Source: an uncultured Cedecea sp.
GTDB taxonomy: Bacteria; Pseudomonadota; Gammaproteobacteria; Enterobacterales; Enterobacteriaceae
Length of the DNA: 64,000 bases
Assembly: GCF_947498825.1 (NCBI RefSeq)
Contig: NZ_CANMLV010000001.1
Location: 372,001 to 436,000, forward strand
Direction: 5' to 3'
The notes under the pieces are model-generated. The model was not told the origin of the DNA, made no database searches, and was given only the letters and a program-made list of their open reading frames with translations. This document shows, in pieces, positions 20,781 through 28,971 of this stretch. The position numbers and the translations under genes were made by a program. Positions within the stretch are counted from its first letter, which is position 1. The number at the start of each line of letters is the position of its first letter.

Positions 20781-21851
20781 ATGTATTGTGATGCGGTAAT
20801 TGTCGGAGGGGGGCCCGCGGGTGCTGTTGCAGCCAGGGAATTATCTCTCTGTGGAAAACAGGTCGTCTTACTGGATGCGAGTCAGACTACCCGGCAAAAA
20901 ATAGGAGAAAGTTTACCAGGAGCAGCCCGGCCTATGCTGGATAAACTGGGTTTACTGCCCTGGGTTGAAAATGCGGCGTCTTTGACAAATAAAGGCAATT
21001 TATCCAGCTGGGGTGATGACAAATTAAGGGAAACGGACTTTATTCGTGATCCTTATGGCTGTGGATGGCACCTTGACAGACAGCATTTTGAGCAAAATTT
21101 ACGTAATGCGGCTGTCGATTCGGGCGCGTTTTTGCTGAGAGAGCGGTTATCTTCTCTTATCGAAAACGATGAAGGGATCCATATTCAAGCAGGAGAGTTC
21201 AATATTTCAACGCCGTGGATGATTAATGCCTGTGGCACTTCACAATTTGTTGCCAGTCAGTTAGGTGCTGTCAGACAAAAAGATGCCCCTTTATTTGCTA
21301 TCTATACCTGGTGTGAGAGTGATAGTCCGGATTCGCGCAGTACTGTGGAAGCTGCGCCTTCCGGATGGTGGTATACGGCCGGATTGCCTGATGGCAAACG
21401 CGTTGTCGCCTTTTTTACTCTGGCACAACAAGCAAAAGCCCTGCTACGAAACAAGAATCACTTTATATCGGCATTGAAAGAGACAACGTATATTTCCAGG
21501 CACGGTGTTGGGGAAAAAATAATAGCAGAACCCTTGCATATTACAGAAGCCACGGCAAGTTATCTCAAAAAAGCGGTAAGTGAACACTGGATAGCTGTCG
21601 GTGATGCCGCGGTATCATTCGATCCCTTGTCCTCACAGGGGATATACAATGCAATTTATACCGGACTAAGAGGAGCTGAGGCCGTTAATACGGCATTAAA
21701 CACCAACGATCACTCATTACTCTCTCAGTACAATGAAAGAATTAAATCTATACGTGATGCCTATCGCCGGGAGGTCAGCCAATATTATCGACAAGAGCAA
21801 CGGTGGTCCAGACATCGATTCTGGCAAATTCATCAGGCAGACAGAGAGTGA
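20781..21851 (+). CDS. LodB-like FAD-dependent maturation protein
   Basis: A 356-residue flavoprotein of the tryptophan-halogenase / geranylgeranyl-reductase-like class. It has the dinucleotide fold (VIVGGGPAGAVAA) at the N-terminus and the second FAD motif GDAAVSFDPLSSQGIYNA near residue 275. LodB proteins are needed to form the quinone cofactor of their LodA partner. The ATG at 20781 lies five bases after the lodA-like stop, with no strong SD, which suggests translational coupling. An in-frame ATG at 20748 inside the oxidase gene is an alternative start. Confidence 0.85.
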   Translation: MYCDAVIVGGGPAGAVAARELSLCGKQVVLLDASQTTRQKIGESLPGAARPMLDKLGLLPWVENAASLTNKGNLSSWGDDKLRETDFIRDPYGCGWHLDRQHFEQNLRNAAVDSGAFLLRERLSSLIENDEGIHIQAGEFNISTPWMINACGTSQFVASQLGAVRQKDAPLFAIYTWCESDSPDSRSTVEAAPSGWWYTAGLPDGKRVVAFFTLAQQAKALLRNKNHFISALKETTYISRHGVGEKIIAEPLHITEATASYLKKAVSEHWIAVGDAAVSFDPLSSQGIYNAIYTGLRGAEAVNTALNTNDHSLLSQYNERIKSIRDAYRREVSQYYRQEQRWSRHRFWQIHQADRE

Positions 21852-21885
21852 CTTTATGTAAGCCATACCAGGGAAATAAATCGAT

Positions 21886-21950
21886 TATACCCAAAATAAT
21901 TCGAATTGCTTGTAGGCGCAGAGTCAATCCTGGCCGTTACTATCCAGGCA
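21886..21950. repeat. Left half of a 127-bp-type repeat
   Basis: It begins TATACCCAAAATAATTCGAATTGCTTGTAGGCGCAGAGTCAAT, like the left halves of the other copies, but there is no matching right end. It is a truncated copy between the lodB-like gene and the catalase-like gene. Confidence 0.6.
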
Positions 21951-21987
21951 CGCCTCCCTTTTTATTATAACTTTCACGGGTGAAATT

Positions 21988-23544
21988 ATGAATAATGATG
22001 ATGCTAAAGATATTATCCGAAATAATGAAGAGATTCAGCCCGCCTCTGATACCACCGCAATAGAAAATATTCGCCGCATGTTTGTTGACGAAATACAGGT
22101 GCCACGTATCGTTAATAATAATCAGACCCCTGCCAAACGTGCTGCTTTTGCCAAAACACACGGTATTGTTTCTGCCAGTTTTCAGGTCGTTGATAATCTG
22201 CCCACAAGGTATCAGGTGGGTATATTTAAACCCGGAAGACGTTATACTGCCTGGGTCAGGTACTCCAGCGATATTGCACAAACAGCAGCAGACCTTAACT
22301 CTACAGTTGGTATAGGCATCAAGCTTTTCGGTATTACAGGCAGAAAATCCATAGACCAGGAAGCCAATGGCAGCACTCTGGATTTTATATTACAAAATAC
22401 AGAGGTTTTCTTTGCTTCCGATGCAACGGATATGAATAACTTCAAATCAGCCTCCATGGCTGGAAACCTGAATACATTCCTGGCACAAAATCCGGAGATG
22501 AAGGCTGTTCTGGACAGTATGAAAAAAAAAGTGGATACCCTGTTAGGTGAACCACTCTGGAGCTGCGTTCCCTTTAAGTTTGGTGATGATTACTGCAAAT
22601 TTAAACTGTTTGCAAAAACACTCCCCAAGACAGACCATGTACCAGACTTTAATGGCATCGACTATCTCGGGCATGATTTAGCCTACCGGTTAATGGATAG
22701 CGAGATAAGGCTTGATTTTTTCGTGCAGTTACGCAATAACCCTGCAAAACAATCTCTTACCGATGCACGTAACCTGTGGGATGAACGCGAGGCAATCCCC
22801 TTTAAGGTGGCAACATTAACGCTTTACAGACAGAATATCCGCACCAGACAACAGCAAGAGTACGGCGAGTCGTTATCCTTTAATCTCTGGCGAACGCTAC
22901 CAGAAATGGAACCGGTGGGCAGTATTGCTGAAGCCAGAAAAGTCGTTTATCAGTCCTCCGCGGAAGTACGCCGAAACGTGAATGGACAGAGTGCAGGAGA
23001 GCCTGATAAACCAAGAGCGTATCAACTGTCGGATAAACCTGCTTTTATCCCTACTGTGGACACCCCATGGCCGATTGGCACCTTGGGAAATGTCTCTGAA
23101 AATTTTAGCAGTTCTGGCCCAGTCACGATAAATCCGAATCATTACTTGACTAAATTTCCAGAAATAACAATAAGTGCCCGCGACACATCATCTCCTATAT
23201 ATATAAATCATAGAGGTGATCTATCCAGTCATCCTTTTATAGAAAAAGGCATTATTTATGTCAATTATCCCTATACCTCTAGCACGATGAGATTACTTTT
23301 TGAAAAGCATAATATGAAGAATGTTAGTTTTGATTTAATTGTGGTTCGTGGTATCAGTGCGAACGTTTTAACAATATCATCTTATCTGGATAATGAATTT
23401 ATCGAATCATTCGAAACTGGAGAAATTAACGCTCGTGTAACGATACAGCCAGTAAATGGTAGTGCTTTTAACCTACTGACATTTAAGTTTAATAGTGGAG
23501 TATTTGTGATATCTTTAAACAACTTCGTAATGACTTATGCATAA
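21988..23544 (+). CDS. Catalase-fold (SrpA/y4iL-like) protein with C-terminal beta domain
   Basis: A 518-residue protein. Residues about 40-335 follow the small catalase-like haem-protein superfamily: a candidate distal His58 in AKTHGIVSASFQV, then RYSSD...GIGIKLFG as in the catalase R-x-S...G-x-A-x-K region, and a later tyrosine-bearing segment (AYRLMDSEIRLDFFVQL). Residues about 350-518 form a beta-rich extension that I do not recognise. It lies on the same strand 136 bases after the lodB-like gene, with a truncated repeat between. Decomposing or using the H2O2 made by the LodA-like oxidase is a reasonable inference. No signal peptide was seen. Confidence 0.75.
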   Translation: MNNDDAKDIIRNNEEIQPASDTTAIENIRRMFVDEIQVPRIVNNNQTPAKRAAFAKTHGIVSASFQVVDNLPTRYQVGIFKPGRRYTAWVRYSSDIAQTAADLNSTVGIGIKLFGITGRKSIDQEANGSTLDFILQNTEVFFASDATDMNNFKSASMAGNLNTFLAQNPEMKAVLDSMKKKVDTLLGEPLWSCVPFKFGDDYCKFKLFAKTLPKTDHVPDFNGIDYLGHDLAYRLMDSEIRLDFFVQLRNNPAKQSLTDARNLWDEREAIPFKVATLTLYRQNIRTRQQQEYGESLSFNLWRTLPEMEPVGSIAEARKVVYQSSAEVRRNVNGQSAGEPDKPRAYQLSDKPAFIPTVDTPWPIGTLGNVSENFSSSGPVTINPNHYLTKFPEITISARDTSSPIYINHRGDLSSHPFIEKGIIYVNYPYTSSTMRLLFEKHNMKNVSFDLIVVRGISANVLTISSYLDNEFIESFETGEINARVTIQPVNGSAFNLLTFKFNSGVFVISLNNFVMTYA

Positions 23545-23602
23545 TATTTATCTGCTAAAAAATCACAGAGTATTCCTGTTTAACAAACCGTCGAATTAAT
23601 CT

Positions 23603-23632
23603 GTTAAGCCGCTATCACGACAGCGGCTTAAC
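23603..23632. terminator. Bidirectional hairpin between convergent genes
   Basis: A perfect 11-bp stem GTTAAGCCGCT / AGCGGCTTAAC with an 8-nt loop lies between the convergent catalase-like gene and thiD. There is no strong T-run on either side. Confidence 0.5.
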
Positions 23633-23645
23633 AATAACTCACGTA

Positions 23646-24446
23646 TTACCACCACTCATGGAAATGATGTACCGGGCCGATGCCCTGCCCCACTTCAAGA
23701 CTATCCGCTTGTACCAGCGCTTCGGAAAGCCAGCTTTTCGCCTGTAGTATTGTCGTCGCCCAGTCAGAATGGCGAGGCCGTAAGGCGGTCAGTGCGGCTG
23801 ACAGTGTACAACCGGTGCCATGGGTGTTTTTTGTTACCACGCGCGGGGCAGTAAAGCGCTGCTCACTCTCAGCCGTAAATAACCAGTCCGGGCTTTCTGC
23901 GTCAGTCAGATGCCCGCCTTTTAGCAGTACCGCCTGGCAACCTAAGGCCAATAATGCTCTGCCCTGCTCTTTCATCTCTTTTTCATTACAGGCATGGGGC
24001 GCATCAAGCAGTGCTGCCGCTTCCGGTAAGTTTGGCGTGATCAGTGCCACTCTGGGGATTAAATAGCGTCGCAAGCTATCAACCGCATCGGGGGTTAATA
24101 ACGGGTCACCGCTCTTCGCCAGCATGACCGTATCCAGTACGATATTGCTGATTTGATAACGGGTCAGTTGAGCAGCGACAATCTCAACAATATCGGCTTC
24201 AGACAGCATACCGATTTTTACTGCGTCAATACGCACATCACTCAGCACCGAGTCTAACTGCGCGGCAACAAAAGCAGGCTCTATGCGGTAAAGAGACTGG
24301 ACACCCTGAGTATTCTGCGCCACCAGTGCAGTAATGACACTGGTACCATAAGCCCCCAGTGCAGAAAATGTCTTCAGATCCGCCTGAATACCGGCACCTC
24401 CGCTGGGGTCAGTTCCTGCGATAGTCAGAGCATTAATCCGCTTCAT
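23646..24446 (-). CDS. thiD: Hydroxymethylpyrimidine (phosphate) kinase ThiD
   Basis: A 266-residue ribokinase-family enzyme that phosphorylates HMP and HMP-P to HMP-PP for thiamine synthesis. The N-terminus [19 protein letters not shown] carries the substrate and nucleotide-binding signature, and the anion-hole motif [13 protein letters not shown] lies near the C-terminus. The start at 24446 follows the family; it overlaps the end of thiM by 14 bases, so both are on one mRNA controlled by the TPP riboswitch upstream of thiM. Confidence 0.95.
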   Translation of the reverse strand: MKRINALTIAGTDPSGGAGIQADLKTFSALGAYGTSVITALVAQNTQGVQSLYRIEPAFVAAQLDSVLSDVRIDAVKIGMLSEADIVEIVAAQLTRYQISNIVLDTVMLAKSGDPLLTPDAVDSLRRYLIPRVALITPNLPEAAALLDAPHACNEKEMKEQGRALLALGCQAVLLKGGHLTDAESPDWLFTAESEQRFTAPRVVTKNTHGTGCTLSAALTALRPRHSDWATTILQAKSWLSEALVQADSLEVGQGIGPVHHFHEWW

Positions 24447-25215
24447 GCCTGCCTCCCATCCCTGACAAAGCATCAAGCAAACCGACCGCAAAACTTCCCA
24501 GCCCCTGACTCTGACCTGCCGCTATCGAACCCGCCTGTTTCATAAAACCACAGCCCGCTGCAATATTCTCCAGTCGATCGCCAGGCAAGGCACAGCAAGC
24601 GGCTACCACGGCTGAAAGCGCGCACCCTGTTCCGACCACACGGGTCATCAAAACACTGCCCCCCTTTACCGTCCGGATACGCTCTCCATCAGTCAGATGA
24701 TCCACTTCTCCGGTCACCACCACAATAGCGCCCGTCTGGCGGGCGAGCATTTGTGCCGCAGGCAGTGCACTGACAACACTGTCAGTACTGTCCACACCTC
24801 GCCCCCCCCCACTTAACCCCGCGAGGGCAATAATTTCTGAGGCATTACCACGAATTGCGCTGGGCTTTTGCTGAATGATTTGCTGGCAAAAATGACTGCG
24901 AAAAGTCAGTCCCCCTACAGCAACGGGATCCAGCACCCAGGGTGTATTCGCCGCTAAGGCCCCCTCAATACCCCGATGCATCGCCTGCGCTTGAATAGCA
25001 GTCAGGGTACCAACATTGATTAACAGCGCATCGGCAATAGCAGCAAATTGCTCTGCTTCATCAGGCTCAACCACCATCGCAGGTGAAGCGCCTAATGCCA
25101 GCAAAATATTTGCAGTAAAAGACTGAACAACATCATTGGTTATGCAGTGAACAAGGGGGGAGTGGCGACGAAAAGCATCTAATACAACTAAATTAAGCGG
25201 GTCAGGTTGCAACAT
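24433..25215 (-). CDS. thiM: Hydroxyethylthiazole kinase ThiM
   Basis: A 260-residue thiazole-salvage kinase that phosphorylates hydroxyethylthiazole. Family motifs present are [25 protein letters not shown] at the N-terminus and VGTGCALSA near the C-terminus. The start at 25215 is preceded by AGGAG with proper spacing, within the sequestering hairpin of the riboswitch. First gene of thiMD. Confidence 0.95.
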   Translation of the reverse strand: MLQPDPLNLVVLDAFRRHSPLVHCITNDVVQSFTANILLALGASPAMVVEPDEAEQFAAIADALLINVGTLTAIQAQAMHRGIEGALAANTPWVLDPVAVGGLTFRSHFCQQIIQQKPSAIRGNASEIIALAGLSGGGRGVDSTDSVVSALPAAQMLARQTGAIVVVTGEVDHLTDGERIRTVKGGSVLMTRVVGTGCALSAVVAACCALPGDRLENIAAGCGFMKQAGSIAAGQSQGLGSFAVGLLDALSGMGGRHEAD

Positions 25216-25220
25216 ATCAA

Positions 25221-25340
25221 GCTCCTGTCCGGCGTGAAAGAAGGGACACCGGACAGGCATCTGACTTCCCTACGCTGGCATTATCCAGATCAGGTGGTAC
25301 GGGTATTTCTCAGCCTTCACAAAGAAGGGCACCCCGAGTC
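25221..25340 (-). promoter_or_regulatory. TPP riboswitch with SD-sequestering platform
   Basis: On the minus strand the aptamer (25340 down to 25261) reads GACTCGGGGTGCC...GGCTGAGAAATACCC...CTGATCTGGATAATGCCAGCGTAGGGAAGTC, the standard THI-box order. It is followed by complementary arms CCTGTCCGG (25249-25257) and CCGGACAGG (25224-25232); the second runs into the AGGAG of thiM (SD 25221-25226). TPP binding is therefore expected to block translation initiation of thiM. Confidence 0.95.
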
Positions 25341-25355
25341 ATGTACAGCTAAATC

Positions 25356-25386
25356 AAAAACTTGCGATTAATGATCTTCATTAATC
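25356..25386 (-). promoter_or_regulatory. Hairpin with nearby T-run after the leader ORF
   Basis: On the minus strand GATTAATGA-AGA-TCATTAATC (25386-25366) is a perfect 9-bp stem starting one base after the leader ORF stop. It is followed by GCAAG and TTTTT (25360-25356). The stem is A/T rich and the T-run is offset by five bases, so termination would be weak. The placement between leader ORF and aptamer resembles an attenuator. Confidence 0.45.
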
Positions 25387-25387
25387 C

Positions 25388-25450
25388 CTAATCAGGATAA
25401 TGCCAGCGGAAGGTCAGACAAACAAGCTTTAAAATGCAGATGTGTGCCAT
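25388..25450 (-). CDS. Putative 20-residue leader peptide upstream of the TPP riboswitch
   Basis: ATG at 25450, TAG at 25390-25388, product MAHICILKLVCLTFRWHYPD. GGAG lies six bases upstream (25457-25460), a very good initiation site, and a TATACT -10 candidate at 25469-25474 would put the transcript start only about a dozen bases before the ATG. The codons for TFRWHYP are complementary to the conserved 3' half of the TPP aptamer downstream, with 13 perfect pairs (25395-25407 with 25274-25286). I know of no named product. It could be a real leader peptide or the chance reading of a decayed, inverted aptamer copy. Confidence 0.5.
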   Translation of the reverse strand: MAHICILKLVCLTFRWHYPD

Positions 25451-25468
25451 TGTTTTCTCCTTTTATTA

Positions 25469-25474
25469 AGTATA
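25469..25474 (-). promoter_or_regulatory. Candidate -10 element for the thiMD transcript
   Basis: TATACT on the minus strand, with a TTACCA-like -35 about 18 bases further upstream. The predicted start falls at about 25462, just before the SD of the leader ORF. Confidence 0.4.
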
Positions 25475-25550
25475 CGAATCCTCCGCTATCGCTGGTAATC
25501 TGGGCTGAGAAAAATTTAAGCCAGATGTAATCTAACAGACACCTGTATAA

Positions 25551-25715
25551 ATAACCGGTAACTGTCAGATCAAGTCTGAGTTAATACAGGTAAAACAACG
25601 TACAGAAGCAGCTCTTGAGTTTCAGCGTTCTGTTGGGCTCAGTCTGGAACAGCTTTCACATATTTTATCAACTCTTGAACCATCGAATACAAAAATCCGT
25701 AAGCTGTCCATTTAA
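25551..25715 (+). pseudogene. Unidentified 3' gene fragment
   Basis: A 54-codon open frame without a start codon ends at TAA 25713-25715. Its translation (…VKQRTEAALEFQRSVGLSLEQLSHILSTL) has the composition of a real protein, with alternating charged and hydrophobic helix-like residues. It probably is the tail of a lost gene. I do not recognise the family. The rest of 25475-25890 shows nothing I can name. Confidence 0.3.
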
Positions 25716-25892
25716 ATACTTCAATAATAATTGATTCTTTTATATTGATAATCTCATAAAACAACCTAATTAGACTCATCAATAAAACAAAATCCGTGAT
25801 AACAAGGTTAGTTTATCGGTAATAATAAATGTGGTGGTCAACGATAAGTAAACTGCTACAGAATTTCTTGGGTTATAGCCAATTTATTAAAA

Positions 25893-25934
25893 AGCTAAAA
25901 AATGAAGCAACACAACAAATCTTGTGTGCTGCTT
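25893..25934 (-). terminator. Terminator of the toxin-immunity operon
   Basis: On the minus strand an imperfect stem AGCAGCACACAA / TTGTGTTGCT is followed by TCATTTTTT, 20 bases downstream of the immunity-gene stop. Confidence 0.6.
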
Positions 25935-25952
25935 TTATGAGAAGGACGAAAG

Positions 25953-26420
25953 CTACCAGCGAAGATCTGAAGCAGGGAGAAATGTCACAGACCTGACTTG
26001 ATCTGATGTGTCATAACTTATCTGCATCATTGTAGGCATTGATCGGTTTTGAGCTTCATAAAGATCTGTCCAGCCAAAAGACCTCCGCATAACTACCTTT
26101 GGAGGGCTGCTTCTTAATGGCACACCTATTTTTTCATGAACCCATTCCCTCGACATGCTTCGCTGCAATGGCTCTGGTAATTCATTTGGAAATATCCAGT
26201 TTTTAGCCTTATCATTCTGGATTTTTACGACGATAGCCTGCAATATTCGACCATCCCGCTTGAAGGACAAGAAAAGACCTTCTTTTGCCATATCAAGACT
26301 TAGGTCAGGATCTCCAGATGAGCCTGTAGGAGGGCTTTTGTAAGTGATCAATTCATTATCAATAAGTTCCTGATAAGTTTTTCCTAAACAGCTTATCAAA
26401 GCATCAATATTTACTGTCAT
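25953..26420 (-). CDS. Putative immunity protein to pyocin-type toxin (DUF6392-like)
   Basis: A 155-residue soluble protein. Its start overlaps the stop of the PAAR toxin by four bases (ATGA), the usual arrangement for a cognate immunity gene. The sequence (SCLGKTYQELIDNELI at the N-terminus, RRSFGWTDLYEAQNRS near the C-terminus) resembles small proteins annotated as DUF6392, found next to S-type pyocin-like nucleases. Neutralisation of the upstream toxin is inferred from position. Confidence 0.65.
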   Translation of the reverse strand: MTVNIDALISCLGKTYQELIDNELITYKSPPTGSSGDPDLSLDMAKEGLFLSFKRDGRILQAIVVKIQNDKAKNWIFPNELPEPLQRSMSREWVHEKIGVPLRSSPPKVVMRRSFGWTDLYEAQNRSMPTMMQISYDTSDQVRSVTFLPASDLRW

Positions 26421-28126
26421 TTATATAACCCCATCTCACTGTTTAGTTTATGCATTCTCGACCTTGCTGACTCTATTTGATTTTCTGTTGCCCCTTGCTC
26501 TTTTAGCGCTGGTTTAATGGCATCAAGATTACGATCAAGAGCAGCCCTGAGATTTTTTGAGTCCAGTTCAATTTGTGCAGATGTGTTACGCCCACCGTAG
26601 GTTTCGCTGATTTGCTGGTGTACCTTTTTAGGTATCACTATTGCAGCGACATCTTGAGAAGCAAGCTCAATATCTTCAGGTGTCATGTCAGGATAATGTG
26701 CTTTCAGGTATGCCTTTACTGCTGCTTTCGATGGCATATGATCAGCCTCATACTTGCCTTGACGAGATCTGCGCACAAAATCGCTATAAAGCTCAACTTC
26801 CAAAAATTCAACAGGTGGCTTGCTCAGGTATATATAAATCGGTGGAATATTCGGCAATGGCAGAATAAGAATATAATCCGCAAAATTCTTTTCTTCCGGT
26901 GCCGGAGTGGTTGTGGCCTCGATGCTGGTATTTTCAGGCAACGGATCAACAACTACCGGATTCGGTATCCTTACCGGGTTCTGGTTGCCTGTATTTGAAG
27001 GAACATTGACACCTGAACTGTCTGGCGTCCAGATTATTGTTATACGTGGTTCTTCCTCTGTGGTAAATGTATACGCTTTACGGCTCTCATCCCAAGCCAT
27101 TTTACGCACACGCACCATATCTTTACCGGGTGGAGTGTGCCAGCCGTGGGGAACCGGATTACCTTTATCATCCTGTTCCCATGTATAACGTACACGGCTT
27201 GGTGCTTCACGCATTTGTTCCAGACGCATACGGTCAATAAAGTCCTGTTCACCGTCATTGAGCCTTCCGGGCATCATTCCCATCACGACTGCGGCTATGG
27301 GAGCACCGGGACCGCTGGCAGCAATTCTTCCAAGTCCGGTAGATATCTCGCCAAGTTTTACCGCCCACGTTCCTGACGTAATGGCACTTCCGCCAATCAG
27401 ACCAAGTACACTGGCTCCTTCAACCGCCATCTGGGCATTAGCAGCACTGACAGCGGCAGCTTTTGCTGCCTGATAATCCATTTCCTCATGATTACCATTC
27501 CACCATTTATACAGGGCACTTCGCTTCTTGGGTTCAGGAATATCTTCAACAGATTTCTTTCTCTTGGCAGTCTGAGCACGTTGAACCACTTCATTATCAG
27601 ATGCAGGGTCTGCAGGAGGAACAGCCTGATAAAATGCCATCGTACTAAAATTGGTGTGCGGTTCCTGCTCTTTCCCGGCATCAGTATTCCCGGCTCCGCA
27701 CATTTTTGATTTGGCAAAAACAGGAACAATATTTGCTGCTGGTGTAGCAGTCGCCAGTGCAGTAGCAGCTTCCACTATTTTTCGACCTTCTTCTTCATTT
27801 CTTCTTGCAGCCTGTGCAGGTGATTCCCCCGGACCAATCCAGCCCAGAGGAGCAATAATCCGGTTTGAACCTAGGGGACAACCACATAGCACTTTACAGT
27901 TATCCACAGCTACGGGACGCTGGTGAATGGTTCGACGTGAATCAGCTTCAACGACTTTCCCGGACTTACGGCATACAGGACAGGGGGTAGTTTCGTCACC
28001 AAGCACAATAGGTCGACGACCGAGAATATTTCCGACTGACAGGGAAGAGATAAGTTTTGCACCCGTTGTGGTTGAATCACCGCTCAGTGCCTGTCCCCGC
28101 CCCAGAATATTTGGACGGTTTCCCAT
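26417..28126 (-). CDS. PAAR-domain / S-type pyocin-domain toxin, probable T6SS effector
   Basis: A 569-residue modular toxin. Residues about 1-110 form a PAAR-like spike-tip domain (NILGRRPIVLGDETTPCPVC, cysteine- and glycine-rich). About 190-295 is an alanine/glycine-rich hydrophobic stretch. About 315-390 match the S-type pyocin domain (VRYTWEQDDKGNPVPHGWHTPPG...ITIIWTPD). The last 120 residues contain YEADHMPSK and IPKKVHQQISETYGGRN, an arrangement like HNH-type nuclease toxins, so a DNase is likely but not proven. No VgrG or T6SS structural genes are nearby, so this is an orphan effector that would ride on a VgrG encoded elsewhere. Confidence 0.75.
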   Translation of the reverse strand: MGNRPNILGRGQALSGDSTTTGAKLISSLSVGNILGRRPIVLGDETTPCPVCRKSGKVVEADSRRTIHQRPVAVDNCKVLCGCPLGSNRIIAPLGWIGPGESPAQAARRNEEEGRKIVEAATALATATPAANIVPVFAKSKMCGAGNTDAGKEQEPHTNFSTMAFYQAVPPADPASDNEVVQRAQTAKRKKSVEDIPEPKKRSALYKWWNGNHEEMDYQAAKAAAVSAANAQMAVEGASVLGLIGGSAITSGTWAVKLGEISTGLGRIAASGPGAPIAAVVMGMMPGRLNDGEQDFIDRMRLEQMREAPSRVRYTWEQDDKGNPVPHGWHTPPGKDMVRVRKMAWDESRKAYTFTTEEEPRITIIWTPDSSGVNVPSNTGNQNPVRIPNPVVVDPLPENTSIEATTTPAPEEKNFADYILILPLPNIPPIYIYLSKPPVEFLEVELYSDFVRRSRQGKYEADHMPSKAAVKAYLKAHYPDMTPEDIELASQDVAAIVIPKKVHQQISETYGGRNTSAQIELDSKNLRAALDRNLDAIKPALKEQGATENQIESARSRMHKLNSEMGLYK

Positions 28127-28381
28127 TTATGCATCTCCGGTTTTTGTCGACAGAAAATCCAATGACATTAAGGAGCCTGTACGTCCAACAAGAACAAAAC
28201 TGTCCTGCGGAGTGCTGATAATCACATCACCGTTATCCAGAAGGCTGGACACAAGAGAGACACCGCTATCATTTACTTCACTCATTTTACCCACACCAGT
28301 GACAATTTTCACCGCAAACAGAAATTGATCTATTATTGCCAGTACTTCCGTAGTCAGTTCATTGTTGTATTGACGCTCCAT
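28127..28381 (-). CDS. Small conserved-looking protein upstream of PAAR toxin
   Basis: An 84-residue acidic protein (MERQYNNELTTEVLAIIDQF...) whose stop codon directly precedes the toxin ATG, so the two are co-transcribed and probably coupled. The start at 28381 is supported by AAAGGAC immediately upstream; an ATG 19 codons earlier has no such site. I do not recognise the family. Its position is where effector chaperones or adaptors often lie, but it is shorter than the DUF1795 (EagR-type) chaperones. Confidence 0.6.
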   Translation of the reverse strand: MERQYNNELTTEVLAIIDQFLFAVKIVTGVGKMSEVNDSGVSLVSSLLDNGDVIISTPQDSFVLVGRTGSLMSLDFLSTKTGDA

Positions 28382-28835
28382 GTCCTTTTCCCTGTAATTT
28401 CTATGGTTAATTTGATGTAATACTAACCGATTTGTCATTTAACTTAAAAGAGATGTTTATCATTCGGTTACAAAAATTCGTTCCGGGACAATGCTGATGA
28501 ATTCGGTTCAGGGAAGTAATGCATTTTTGTTATGCAATTAAATACCATTTTTCATCAAATCAAATTTAACCCCTCATGAATAACAAGATTATTACTGCTT
28601 TATTATTTTTTTGAAATGATATTTATTTTATGAGCTAACGCTCATAGCCCCGCCCTTTCTCTATATATTGACTATAAGGTCAGGCTATAGCATTTTCTCT
28701 TGAATGCATAGTAAAACCATATCTCCAATAGCAGCACTGAGTGATTGTCCAAAACAATCGCATTACTTAAACTTTCGTCTCTATTTTCTTCCAGTTACAT
28801 CTGAACATCAAACCACTGTCATTTTTAACTCCCAA
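28382..28835. other. Intergenic region upstream of the PAAR operon
   Basis: About 450 bases without a supportable gene. It is A+T rich (28540-28620), contains a small stem ATGAGC/GCTCAT at about 28629-28646, and probably holds the promoter of the leftward PAAR operon. The open frame 28704-29015 here mostly translates repeat sequence and was rejected. Confidence 0.4.
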
Positions 28836-28962
28836 TATACCCGTCATACTTCAAGTTGCTTGGGCGTTACCTTCGTCAATCCTGCCGAATCACATAGTTT
28901 ATCTATGCTCATCGCCAGAATTGACTCTGCGCCTACAAGCAACTTGAATTATTTAGGGTATA
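28836..28962. repeat. 127-bp ERIC-end palindromic repeat, copy 2
   Basis: It starts TATACCCGTCATACTTCAAG and ends AACTTGAATTATTTAGGGTATA; the core is CGAATCACATAGTTTATCTATGCTCATCGCC. It is exactly 127 bp, in inverted orientation relative to the copy at 3646. Confidence 0.8.
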
Positions 28963-28971
28963 AACAGGCTA

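Noticed and set aside
25341..25420. A second, plus-strand TPP riboswitch
   Set aside because: Only the GGATAATGCCAGCGGAAGGTCAG part resembles the aptamer; the CTGAGA and GGGGTGC segments are absent, so it cannot fold as one, and no plus-strand gene follows.
26573..26998. Open frame of 141 codons opposite the PAAR toxin
   Set aside because: A shadow of the toxin gene; no SD, cysteine- and arginine-rich composition.
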